39,481 nucleotides of DNA from NCBI GenBank assembly GCA_016199985.1, contig JACQFQ010000065.1:1-39481 (forward strand), given 5' to 3'. Position 1 is the first letter of the stretch. The number at the start of each line of letters is the position of its first letter. The translations under genes were made by a program, and so were the position numbers. Below, one piece after another: positions 1 to 5,893 of the stretch. This stretch comes from Verrucomicrobiota bacterium. Lineage in GTDB: Bacteria > Verrucomicrobiota > Verrucomicrobiia > Limisphaerales > UBA11320. The notes beneath the pieces are model-generated. The model saw nothing but the letters and a program-made list of their open reading frames with translations. It was not told the origin of the DNA and ran no database searches.

Positions 1-303
1 GATCACATAGCTGACGGTTTCGTTGGACGGGCACTTGGGCTCCGCCTTGATGTACTTGTCGGCGCCGTAGAGATCCGTGGTCGCCGGCGTATCGGTGCCG
101 AGCTTCTTGTTCTCCAAGGCCCAGGTCGCTTTCGCGCCCTGGATCTGGCGCATGTTGTTGACACAGGAGCTCGACTGGCTGGCCTTGCGGGCCTTCACAA
201 AATTGGGAATCGCGATGGCGGCCAACATGCCGATGATCGCGACGACAATCATGATTTCTACCAGGGTGAACCCCGACTTCCGTGATGTAATAGTCCGTTT
301 CAT
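1..303 (-). CDS. Type II secretion/type IV pilus-like pseudopilin, copy 1 (3' end outside window)
   Basis: The reading frame starts at an ATG at 303 and stays open to the window edge, so the C terminus is missing. The product begins with a short basic leader ending in KSG, followed by FTLVEIMIVVAIIG. This is the class III prepilin signal: cleavage by PilD-type peptidase after Gly, methylation of Phe, a conserved Glu at +5, then a hydrophobic helix that packs into a pseudopilus in the inner membrane and periplasm. The rest (NMRQIQGAKATWALE and a Cys-containing tail) is the short globular domain typical of G-type pseudopilins (PulG/GspG-like). Except for a few substitutions in the leader it matches the gene at 824-1201, offset by exactly 898 bases. 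A purine-rich GAGATAAGAG lies just upstream of the ATG. The assembly system itself is not in this window, so secretion versus pilus use is not decided. Confidence 0.85.
   Translation of the reverse strand, partial: MKRTITSRKSGFTLVEIMIVVAIIGMLAAIAIPNFVKARKASQSSSCVNNMRQIQGAKATWALENKKLGTDTPATTDLYGADKYIKAEPKCPSNETVSYVI
1..303. repeat. Direct repeat unit 1 (pseudopilin coding sequence)
   Basis: This stretch is almost identical, without gaps, to 899-1201. The differences I see are single substitutions (for example near 127, 228 and 239) and a small cluster at 284-294 in the leader codons. Similarity falls off right at the start codon, so the repeat covers coding sequence and not the 5' regions. 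The right partner continues to 824; the equivalent part of this copy is outside the window. Confidence 0.9.
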
Positions 304-359
304 ACAACTCTTATCTCTTTTGTTTTTTTGGACGCCAGTCGTGAACACCCGGAGGACCG

Positions 360-388
360 TTTATACTATTGCGGATCACTCTCACCAA
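360..388 (-). promoter_or_regulatory. Putative sigma70-like promoter for pseudopilin copy 1
   Basis: On the minus strand TTGGTG (383-388) is followed by a 17-base spacer and TATAAA (360-365). The -10 box is close to consensus and the -35 box is weak. It lies about 57 bases upstream of the ATG at 303. Inferred by eye only. Confidence 0.45.
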
Positions 389-751
389 TCGCCCTCCAGG
401 ATCCGGCGCCGTGTTGATCAAGCAAGGACGCTGCCAACTCACTCAAATGGTCAAAAGGCCTCTAGAGCGGGGGTGTTCGAAGAGAAATCACATCGGGGCC
501 GGGGCGCATGTCTCGCAAGCGAACAGCAGGCGCCTGAGAACGCAACTCCCCGGGCCCGGAAGAAGATCTTGCCCTCAGGAGTCGCGACATTAGGCCGCAT
601 TGCTTCATCGGTCCTTTGCCGAAAACCGGGACGACACTGACCTGCCAAGCTATCAGAACCGGGTTGCCACGGTCACCACTCCACTCGACAGCGTTTCCGA
701 CGCAGGGAAGGCTTCTGCAAGGACCCTCCGGGTCAGTATATAAACGAAGGA

Positions 752-775
752 GGCCTGAAGCTTTCGCCTCAGGCC
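752..775 (-). terminator. Putative intrinsic terminator after pseudopilin copy 2
   Basis: GGCCTGAAGC at 752-761 and GCCTCAGGCC at 766-775 form a 10-base-pair stem with one G-T pair and a four-base loop. On the minus strand it is followed by CCTTCGTTTATA, an interrupted T-rich tract. It sits about 50 bases past the stop codon of the gene ending at 824. An A-rich flank on the other side would allow weak bidirectional use. Confidence 0.6.
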
Positions 776-823
776 CCCGAAAAAGTGGTTCGTCTTCGCG
801 AACCGATTGAGCGTTGGACTGAC

Positions 824-1201
824 TTAGTAGGACGCGCTCAGCACGTGGTTGGTCTCCGTGCCGACGTTCGCGCACGTCACCGTCGCGTCCACGTTACCGA
901 TCACATAGCTGACGGTTTCGTTGGACGGGCACTTGGGCTCCGCCTTGATGTACTTGTCGGCGCCGTAGAGATCCGTGGTCGCCGGCGTATCGGTGCCGAG
1001 CTTCTTGTTCTCCAAGGCCCAGGTCGCCTTCGCGCCCTGGATCTGGCGCATGTTGTTGACACAGGAGCTCGACTGGCTGGCCTTGCGGGCCTTCACAAAA
1101 TTGGGAATCGCGATGGCGGCCAGCATGCCGATGATAGCGACGACAATCATGATTTCTACCAGGGTGAACCCCGACTTCCGTGAAGCAATAATCCGTTTCA
1201 T
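824..1201 (-). CDS. Type II secretion/type IV pilus-like pseudopilin, copy 2 (complete)
   Basis: A complete 125-residue pseudopilin. Residues 1-11 are the basic leader ending in Gly, then FTLVE with the conserved Glu5 and a single hydrophobic helix to about residue 32. The globular part has two cysteine pairs' worth of Cys residues (in SSSCVNN, EPKCPSN and VTCANV) and ends SASY. The length fits a minimal G-type pseudopilin or a verrucomicrobial prepilin-like protein, exported and inserted in the inner membrane, then assembled into a short pseudopilus. The ATG at 1201 is preceded by GAGAGTAGAG. Its 5' region carries a perfect inverted repeat (1293-1311) and repeated GTGAAC/GTTCAC hexamers. It is the near-identical partner of the gene at 1-303, suggesting recent duplication or gene conversion. 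No secretion ATPase or PulF-like gene is adjacent, so these may be scattered pseudopilin cassettes. Confidence 0.9.
   Translation of the reverse strand: MKRIIASRKSGFTLVEIMIVVAIIGMLAAIAIPNFVKARKASQSSSCVNNMRQIQGAKATWALENKKLGTDTPATTDLYGADKYIKAEPKCPSNETVSYVIGNVDATVTCANVGTETNHVLSASY
899..1201. repeat. Direct repeat unit 2 (pseudopilin coding sequence)
   Basis: Ungapped partner of 1-303 at a fixed offset of 898 bases. See that entry for the substitutions. Confidence 0.9.
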
Positions 1202-1241
1202 AACAACTCTACTCTCGTTTTGTCGCGCACGGCGTGAACAC

Positions 1242-1295
1242 CACGAAGGGCGGGTTAATCAGTATTGCTGTTCACGTCACTTATTGCCCTTCGTG
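1242..1295. repeat. Nine-base inverted repeat with AT-rich centre
   Basis: CACGAAGGG at 1242-1250 is matched by its reverse complement CCCTTCGTG at 1287-1295. The arms flank 36 bases containing AATCAGTATTG, in the likely promoter region of the complete pseudopilin gene. It could be an operator or cruciform; no regulator is identified. Confidence 0.4.
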
Positions 1296-1311
1296 AACCA
1301 GCGCGGTTCAC
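1293..1311. promoter_or_regulatory. Perfect inverted repeat GTGAACC-N5-GGTTCAC upstream of pseudopilin copy 2
   Basis: Seven-base arms at 1293-1299 and 1305-1311 with a five-base spacer. The core hexamer GTGAAC or its complement GTTCAC also occurs at 1234 and 1270, and GTGAAC at 341 upstream of copy 1 in a similar position. The layout resembles a dimeric regulator's binding site lying about 95-110 bases upstream of the start codon. Binding is inference. Confidence 0.45.
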
Positions 1312-1434
1312 TCTTGAGCAACGCATGTGCCACGGGGAAGTTTCTCAAAAAGCGCGATGAAAACGGCGAAACCGCGAACACCGCTCCAGATCGCTGTCTT
1401 GATATGCGACACGGCTTGTCCACGGTTGCGCAGA

Positions 1435-2004
1435 CTACGACTGCCCCTCCTCCCTCTGGAGGGTTTTGAGAATCATGATGGCAAGCTCCACCGATTCGAA
1501 GGGCTCCTCATTGCTGAGGAAGGTGGCGATCACGATCCTTTGAGAACAATTCAGGGCGAAGGTCGTTGAGAATCGGAACTCGCCGGGAGCCGGCTTCTGG
1601 CCCAGGCGTCGTGAGTCGGTGAGCGTCGCGTAAACGCCAAACGCCGTCTTCGAGCTGAAAGTCATGGCGCGAACCTGGCGTTCCACCGAGTCCTGGGCCA
1701 GCGAGCGAGCGCTGCGCGCGAGAATCAGCTCGAGTTCCTCCATGCTCTCTCCCGTGGATTCCTTCCCAGGAATCGCGGAGATCATCAGGACGCATGTGCC
1801 CTCCGAGTTCACCATGCGCAGCGTGTTGATCGGAAGCCCGGCCCTGATCTGCGCGTCCACCTGCCAACCCGAAGGCAATTCGAGAGTGAAGCGATCACCG
1901 CCCGAGGCGCGGAACGTCTCGCGCTTGAGCTGAAGGGTCGAGGTCTCGCAAGGCAGGAGGGACCCCAGGAGGAGGATCGTCGTGAAGAATGCGCGCGAAT
2001 TCAT
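1435..2004 (-). CDS. Secreted protein of unknown function (189 aa)
   Basis: I do not recognise a family. The protein starts with a clear signal peptide of about 22 residues (hydrophobic FFTTILLLGSLLP core). The mature part has a beta-rich amphipathic pattern (FTLELPSGWQV, TCVLMISAIPG) reminiscent of the small PsbP/DUF1795-like fold, where a short domain ends with a statement of amphipathic strands and a final helix (residues about 165-185, VELAIMILKTLQ). That resemblance is weak. It is 36 bases downstream of gmhB on the same strand and is probably the last gene of the rplU-rpmA-obg-gmhB transcript. Likely periplasmic or outer-membrane associated. Confidence 0.6.
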   Translation of the reverse strand: MNSRAFFTTILLLGSLLPCETSTLQLKRETFRASGGDRFTLELPSGWQVDAQIRAGLPINTLRMVNSEGTCVLMISAIPGKESTGESMEELELILARSARSLAQDSVERQVRAMTFSSKTAFGVYATLTDSRRLGQKPAPGEFRFSTTFALNCSQRIVIATFLSNEEPFESVELAIMILKTLQREEGQS

Positions 2005-2040
2005 GTCCCGGAAGCCGCGGCCGGTTCCGGAAGGCGCGGC

Positions 2041-2583
2041 TTACCTGAGGATGTAATCGGCGGCCTGGACGAGTCCTTCAGCGATGATCGCCCCCTTCAA
2101 CCGTTCTCCAGCCGAGCGCGACACCTGCTCTCCGTAGCCCGTGCGCACGAGAATCGAGGCTTTCACGCCGGCGTTCCAGCCGCATTCCAGGTCGATCAGC
2201 TTGTCGCCCACCATGTAGCTCTCGGCAAGATCGAGATTGAACGCGGCCCTCGCGTCCCAGAGAAACGCGGGGGCCGGCTTGCGCCCGCGACTCGGCTGAT
2301 CGGGGGCTTCGGGCGCGACATAGAACTCATCGAAAACGATTCCGTGCGGGGCAAGCACCGCCGCCATGTGAGCATGCACGCGAGTCACGTCGTCCATCGT
2401 GAAATACCCCCGCCCCACGCCTGACTGATTGGTGACCATCAGCAGACGGTAGCCTGCGGCCGAGAGCCTCCGCATGGCTTCAATCGCGCCCGGAAAGAAA
2501 GACACATCCTCCGGTCGATGCAGATAGTTCCTCTCTTCGATGAGCGTGCCGTCCCGATCGAGAAACACCGCCCGCGACTTCAT
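2041..2583 (-). CDS. gmhB: HAD-family D,D-heptose 1,7-bisphosphate phosphatase-like (GmhB/HisB-N type)
   Basis: A 180-residue HAD phosphatase. Motif I is FLDRDGT (Asp9 nucleophile, Asp11 acid/base), motif II is the VTNQSG segment near residue 52, and motif IV is MVGDKLIDLE near residue 137, which supplies the Mg ligands. These are the hallmarks of the GmhB/histidinol-phosphatase subgroup, which removes the 7-phosphate of heptose bisphosphate in LPS core (ADP-heptose) synthesis in the cytoplasm. The zinc loop of that subgroup, normally C-x-H then C-x-C before RKP, reads APEAPDQPSRGRKP here: the RKP is kept but all Cys and His ligands are gone. It may be a zinc-free member or may use another sugar phosphate. 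Its ATG overlaps the obg stop codon by four bases, so translation is coupled. Confidence 0.85.
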   Translation of the reverse strand: MKSRAVFLDRDGTLIEERNYLHRPEDVSFFPGAIEAMRRLSAAGYRLLMVTNQSGVGRGYFTMDDVTRVHAHMAAVLAPHGIVFDEFYVAPEAPDQPSRGRKPAPAFLWDARAAFNLDLAESYMVGDKLIDLECGWNAGVKASILVRTGYGEQVSRSAGERLKGAIIAEGLVQAADYILR

Positions 2584-3818
2584 GCGTCCTTCGCGGAGTC
2601 GACGCCATCGCGGATCAATGTCTTGAACGCGGCGATGCCTTCGTCAAAGGCCGCGGCGATGGGCAACACTCTCGACTTGGGAACCTTCCGCTTGAACTGC
2701 TTCAGATTCGCCTCCGCGGGCGGCTCGTCCATCTTGTTTGCGACGATGTAACGCGGCTTCTTCAGCAGGCCGGGATCATAAAGCTCCAGCTCCTGGAGCA
2801 ATTGCCGGTAGTCGTCCCAGGGCTTGCGTCCATCCACGCCGGCCATGTCGATGAGCATCACAAGGATCTTGCATCGCTCGATGTGTCGGAGGAAGGCGTG
2901 TCCCAGGCCCACATTGTTGTGAGCTCCTTCGATCAACCCGGGCACGTCGCACACAGTGATGCGGCGGTAGTCCTTCGGATAGTCGACCATCCCGATCTGC
3001 GGGGTGAGCGTGGTGAACGGATAGGGCGCCACCTTCGGTCGGGCCTGGGAAATCGCGGCGAGCAGAGTGGATTTCCCCGCGTTGGGATATCCGACGATCC
3101 CGACCTCCGCGATCGTTCGCAACTCGAGAAGAAACTCGCCTTCCTCGCCTGGCTCTCCAGGCTGGGCGAAGCGCGGCGCCTGACGACGAGAGGTGGCGAA
3201 GTTGCGGTTCCCCAAACCGCCGCGTCCGGATTTGGCGAGAACGAACTGCTGCCCGTGCTCGGTCAGATCAGCTATCCGCTCTCCCTTGTCGCGCGAGCTG
3301 TTTCCCTTCCGCTCGTTTTCGGCCTCCTGTTCCAGGTTGATCTCGTAGGCGATTTCGTTGCCGCTCCGACGAAAAACCGGCCGATGTCCCGTAGACGAGG
3401 CCAGCATCGGCGGCCGGGACTTGCCGTCGCTCTCGGAATCCCCCTCGCCCTCGGCATCGGGGTCCGACTCCGGGTCGACATCCTGCGCGGGCGCCGGCGT
3501 GAATCCCGGGATCGTCTTCGGGGTGAGACGCCAGACGATCGTTCCACAAGGCACCTTGACCAAAAGGTCCTTCCCCGCGTGCCCATCCATTCCCTTCCCC
3601 AAACCTGGATGGCCGTCCTCGGCGATCAGGCGAGGCGTGTAGAACTGTTGGATGAGATTGTTGAGGTCATGATCGGCCTGCAGAATCACATTGCCGCCCT
3701 GCCCTCCGTTCCCGCCGCTGGGGCCCCCTTTGGGGCGATACGCCTCTCGATGAAACGCGACGCATCCCTTCCCGCCATGGCCCGCGCGGGTGTAGACTTT
3801 CACCTCATCAATAAACAT
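2580..3818 (-). CDS. obg: GTPase Obg/CgtA with an acidic insertion in the Obg domain
   Basis: Cytoplasmic ribosome-associated GTPase acting in 50S assembly and stress response. Residues 1-97 are the glycine-rich Obg fold (MFIDEVKVY, GGKGCVAFHRE, GGPSGGNGGQGGNV). The G domain follows: G1 GYPNAGKST at 243-251, G2 PFTTLTP, G3 DVPGLIEG from Asp291, G4 NKMD at about 360. No C-terminal OCT domain follows. The length is 412 against about 340 for a two-domain Obg because of roughly 80 extra residues (about 98-180) between GTIVW and ADLTEHGQ. In ordinary Obg these are joined by a short hairpin. The insert has a run of Asp, Glu and Ser (ESDPDAEGEGDSESD) then a mixed-charge segment. It lies in frame with no sign of frameshift. 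The gene follows rplU-rpmA, as in most bacteria, but after an intrinsic terminator at 3857-3887. No clear Shine-Dalgarno precedes the ATG; the MFIDEV start is conserved in the family. Confidence 0.95.
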   Translation of the reverse strand: MFIDEVKVYTRAGHGGKGCVAFHREAYRPKGGPSGGNGGQGGNVILQADHDLNNLIQQFYTPRLIAEDGHPGLGKGMDGHAGKDLLVKVPCGTIVWRLTPKTIPGFTPAPAQDVDPESDPDAEGEGDSESDGKSRPPMLASSTGHRPVFRRSGNEIAYEINLEQEAENERKGNSSRDKGERIADLTEHGQQFVLAKSGRGGLGNRNFATSRRQAPRFAQPGEPGEEGEFLLELRTIAEVGIVGYPNAGKSTLLAAISQARPKVAPYPFTTLTPQIGMVDYPKDYRRITVCDVPGLIEGAHNNVGLGHAFLRHIERCKILVMLIDMAGVDGRKPWDDYRQLLQELELYDPGLLKKPRYIVANKMDEPPAEANLKQFKRKVPKSRVLPIAAAFDEGIAAFKTLIRDGVDSAKDA

Positions 3819-3856
3819 GGCGAAGAAGGGGTTGAGTGGATTCGATCGGCGCTGGA

Positions 3857-3887
3857 AAAGAAAAAAGGCGAGGTGCGGGACCTCGCC
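3857..3887 (-). terminator. Intrinsic terminator between rpmA and obg
   Basis: On the minus strand GGCGAGGT pairs perfectly with ACCTCGCC (3867-3874 and 3880-3887) around a five-base loop, followed at once by TTTTTTCTTTT (3857-3866 on the complement). This is a textbook Rho-independent terminator 25 bases beyond the rpmA stop codon. It should reduce transcription from the ribosomal-protein promoter into obg, so obg expression would depend on partial read-through or on a promoter I cannot see. Confidence 0.85.
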
Positions 3888-3911
3888 CTGGAAATCGTTG
3901 GCTGCGGAGAG

Positions 3912-4175
3912 TTAGTTCGCGGCGACGGCGGCATCGGGAACAATGTTCACGCGACGGCTGCCGTGATCGAACATCACCCTGCCGTTCGTGAGAGCGAACA
4001 AGGTCCAGTCACGACCCGTGCCCACATTCAAGCCGGCAACGAAGCGACTGCCCCGCTGGCGAACAATGATGCTTCCGGCCGTCACCAGTTGACCGCCAAA
4101 TCGCTTTACGCCGAGCCTTTTGCTCGCGCTGTCGCGTCCGTTTCGAACGCTGCCTTGACCTTTCTTATGTGCCAT
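3912..4175 (-). CDS. rpmA: 50S ribosomal protein L27
   Basis: An 87-residue L27, normal length. The N terminus MAHKKGQGSVRNGRDS keeps the flexible basic tail that reaches the peptidyl-transferase centre, followed by RLGVKRFGGQ and the beta-barrel IIVRQRGSRFVAGLNVG. There is no N-terminal extension that would need Prp cleavage as in Firmicutes. It follows rplU by 85 bases on the same strand and ends just before a strong terminator, giving the standard rplU-rpmA pair. Confidence 0.97.
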   Translation of the reverse strand: MAHKKGQGSVRNGRDSASKRLGVKRFGGQLVTAGSIIVRQRGSRFVAGLNVGTGRDWTLFALTNGRVMFDHGSRRVNIVPDAAVAAN

Positions 4176-4260
4176 ATGTCTTCAGGGCCCCTGTCCCAAC
4201 CACGCTTGATTGGCGGTCGGCGGCGGCCGGTAATAAAAATTGCGGCGAGTGGTTGTCGCT

Positions 4261-4572
4261 CTAGGCTTTGATCTCTTGAATCTGAACCACGGTCAGTTCC
4301 TGTCGGTGTCCCACGGTGCGGTGATAGCCTTTGCGGCGACGCATCTTAAAGGCGATCTTTTTCTCGCCCCGCTTGTGCTCGACCACCGACGCCAACACCT
4401 GGGCGTTGGGCAGAGTGGGCGATCCCACCTTCACCGCCCCGTCCAAGTTAACAAGCAGCACCCTGTCAAAAGTGACAGGTTGCCCGGCTTCCACAGCCAA
4501 CCGCTCGATCTCGAGCTTGTCGCCTGCAGACACCCGGTACTGCTTTCCTCCGGTCTCTAAGACTGCGTACAT
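4261..4572 (-). CDS. rplU: 50S ribosomal protein L21
   Basis: A 103-residue L21 of standard length. MYAVLETGGKQYRV at the start and KMRRRKGYHRTVGHRQ near the C terminus are the family signatures; the latter binds 23S rRNA. First gene of the operon: a sigma70-like promoter lies 34-62 bases upstream. The 33-base leader is short and shows no obvious autoregulatory structure. Confidence 0.97.
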   Translation of the reverse strand: MYAVLETGGKQYRVSAGDKLEIERLAVEAGQPVTFDRVLLVNLDGAVKVGSPTLPNAQVLASVVEHKRGEKKIAFKMRRRKGYHRTVGHRQELTVVQIQEIKA

Positions 4573-4605
4573 AGCATTTATGTTTCCCGCGAAAAACGGA
4601 CGCGC

Positions 4606-4634
4606 AATGTTTCAGATTGCAGGTAGGGTGTCAA
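4606..4634 (-). promoter_or_regulatory. Promoter of the rplU-rpmA operon
   Basis: On the minus strand TTGACA (4629-4634), a 17-base spacer, and AACATT (4606-4611). The -35 box is perfect and the -10 box is weak. It is placed correctly for the rplU start at 4572. Confidence 0.6.
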
Positions 4635-4660
4635 TGGATGTGTTGGAGAAAAATGCGGAT

Positions 4661-4689
4661 TTGTCATCGTAGGACGATCAGGGTATGGA
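4661..4689 (+). promoter_or_regulatory. Putative promoter of the luxE-luxC-queD operon
   Basis: TTGTCA (4661-4666), 17-base spacer, TATGGA (4684-4689). It is divergent from, and upstream of, the rplU promoter without overlap and would give a 5' leader of about 58 bases before the GTG at 4754. The -10 box is poor. Confidence 0.4.
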
Positions 4690-4753
4690 ACAGGCGGCTG
4701 TGGCGGACAACCAGCCGGTGGCGCTCGTGAGCGTCCCCTGACCCAAAAACCGC

Positions 4754-5893
4754 GTGACACTCGAGACACATTTTGATGGTTTCCTGGAGCGATTGGTCGC
4801 TTTCATGAATGCCCCTGGGCTCCCGGACTCCATTGTCCCGGGAGCCCCGACCTTCAATCTCCTCAGCCTCGAGCTATTCTCGCTCCAGTTCACCTGGAAC
4901 CCAGGCTACCAAGGGTTCTGTCGGGGTCGGGGCATCAAAAGCGTCGAACAGATCCGGGACCCGGGCCAAATCCCGGCGATGCCCACAACCGCGTTCAAGC
5001 AGACGCGATTGTCCTGCCTTCCGCCCGAGGCGGTCATCCGCGAGTTTCACTCGAGCGGCACCACCGAGCATCGACCCAGCTGCCACGCCCATTCCCATCA
5101 GTCGCTGGCGCTCTACGAGCGCTCCCTGACGCTCGGATTCCAGAATGGGCTCATCCGACAGCCGCCACGCAACGATTGCACGCTGATCAGCCTCACGCCT
5201 TCTTCCGGGATCGCGCCCCATTCCTCCCTCGCCCATATGTGCGAGGTGGTGCGCGATCAATGGGGCGACTCCCACTCAGGCTGCCTGGGACACACGGACG
5301 CTCAAGGCGCCTGGCTTGTTGATCCGGATCGGTTCATCCGATCCGGATCCCGGGCCATCGAAGCGAACCGACCCTTGGGCATCCTGGGAACCGCGTTCAA
5401 CTGGGTTCATTTGCTCGACATGCTGAACGAACGTCGAGTCGAACTTCAATTGCCCTCCGGATCGTGGGCGATGGAGACAGGCGGATACAAAGGAAGATCG
5501 CGTGTCCTCTCCCAGCCCGGACTGCACGCGATGATCTCGGATCGTCTCGGAATCCCCGCCGATCATATCGTCCGCGAGTATGGGATGAGCGAGCTGAGCT
5601 CGCAGGCCTACGACAGAGTCATTGGGAACGCGGCGACGACGGGAACGTCGGCATGTTGCTTTCATTTTCCCCATTGGGCGCGGGCTCGAATCATCTCCCC
5701 GGAGAACGGCGGAGAGGTGGAGGAGGGCGCCATCGGAATCATTCAAGTGCTGGACTTGGCGAACGCGTTTTCCTTGATGGCAGTCCAGACCGAGGACCTG
5801 GGGCGTCGACGCGGCGGGGGTTTTGAGTGGATCGGACGAGTGGCCGACACCGAATCCCGCGGATGTTCGCTCCTGGCAAAGGCCGGTATATGA
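4754..5893 (+). CDS. LuxE-like acyl-protein synthetase / acyl-activating enzyme
   Basis: A 379-residue protein, the same length as LuxE of bioluminescent bacteria (PF04443). It carries FHSSGTTEHRPS at about residues 98-109, matching the SSGTTG-x-PS adenylate-binding motif of this ANL-related family. WAMETGGYKGRSR at about 236 and VREYGMSELSSQAY at about 276 are the later conserved blocks. In lux operons LuxE activates a fatty acid as acyl-AMP and passes the acyl group to LuxC for reduction. The next gene is LuxC-like and overlaps this one by four bases, so the two probably make one fatty-acid or other carboxylate reductase complex. No luxA, luxB or luxD is nearby. The GTG start at 4754 has no evident Shine-Dalgarno; it is the most upstream start that fits the promoter and family length. 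Substrate unknown. Confidence 0.8.
   Translation: MTLETHFDGFLERLVAFMNAPGLPDSIVPGAPTFNLLSLELFSLQFTWNPGYQGFCRGRGIKSVEQIRDPGQIPAMPTTAFKQTRLSCLPPEAVIREFHSSGTTEHRPSCHAHSHQSLALYERSLTLGFQNGLIRQPPRNDCTLISLTPSSGIAPHSSLAHMCEVVRDQWGDSHSGCLGHTDAQGAWLVDPDRFIRSGSRAIEANRPLGILGTAFNWVHLLDMLNERRVELQLPSGSWAMETGGYKGRSRVLSQPGLHAMISDRLGIPADHIVREYGMSELSSQAYDRVIGNAATTGTSACCFHFPHWARARIISPENGGEVEEGAIGIIQVLDLANAFSLMAVQTEDLGRRRGGGFEWIGRVADTESRGCSLLAKAGI

Larger units (their letters stand above)
304..823. other. Intergenic region between the two pseudopilin copies
   Basis: About 520 bases lie between the start of copy 1 and the stop of copy 2. I see a sigma70-like promoter for copy 1 near 360-388, a strong hairpin at 752-775 just past the end of copy 2, and no convincing coding frame between them. 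Open frames that cross it have no recognisable domain and are antisense or composite. Confidence 0.5.

Noticed and set aside
2802..4271. A 489-codon open frame on the plus strand
   Set aside because: It runs antisense through obg and rpmA, whose products are unmistakable on the minus strand.
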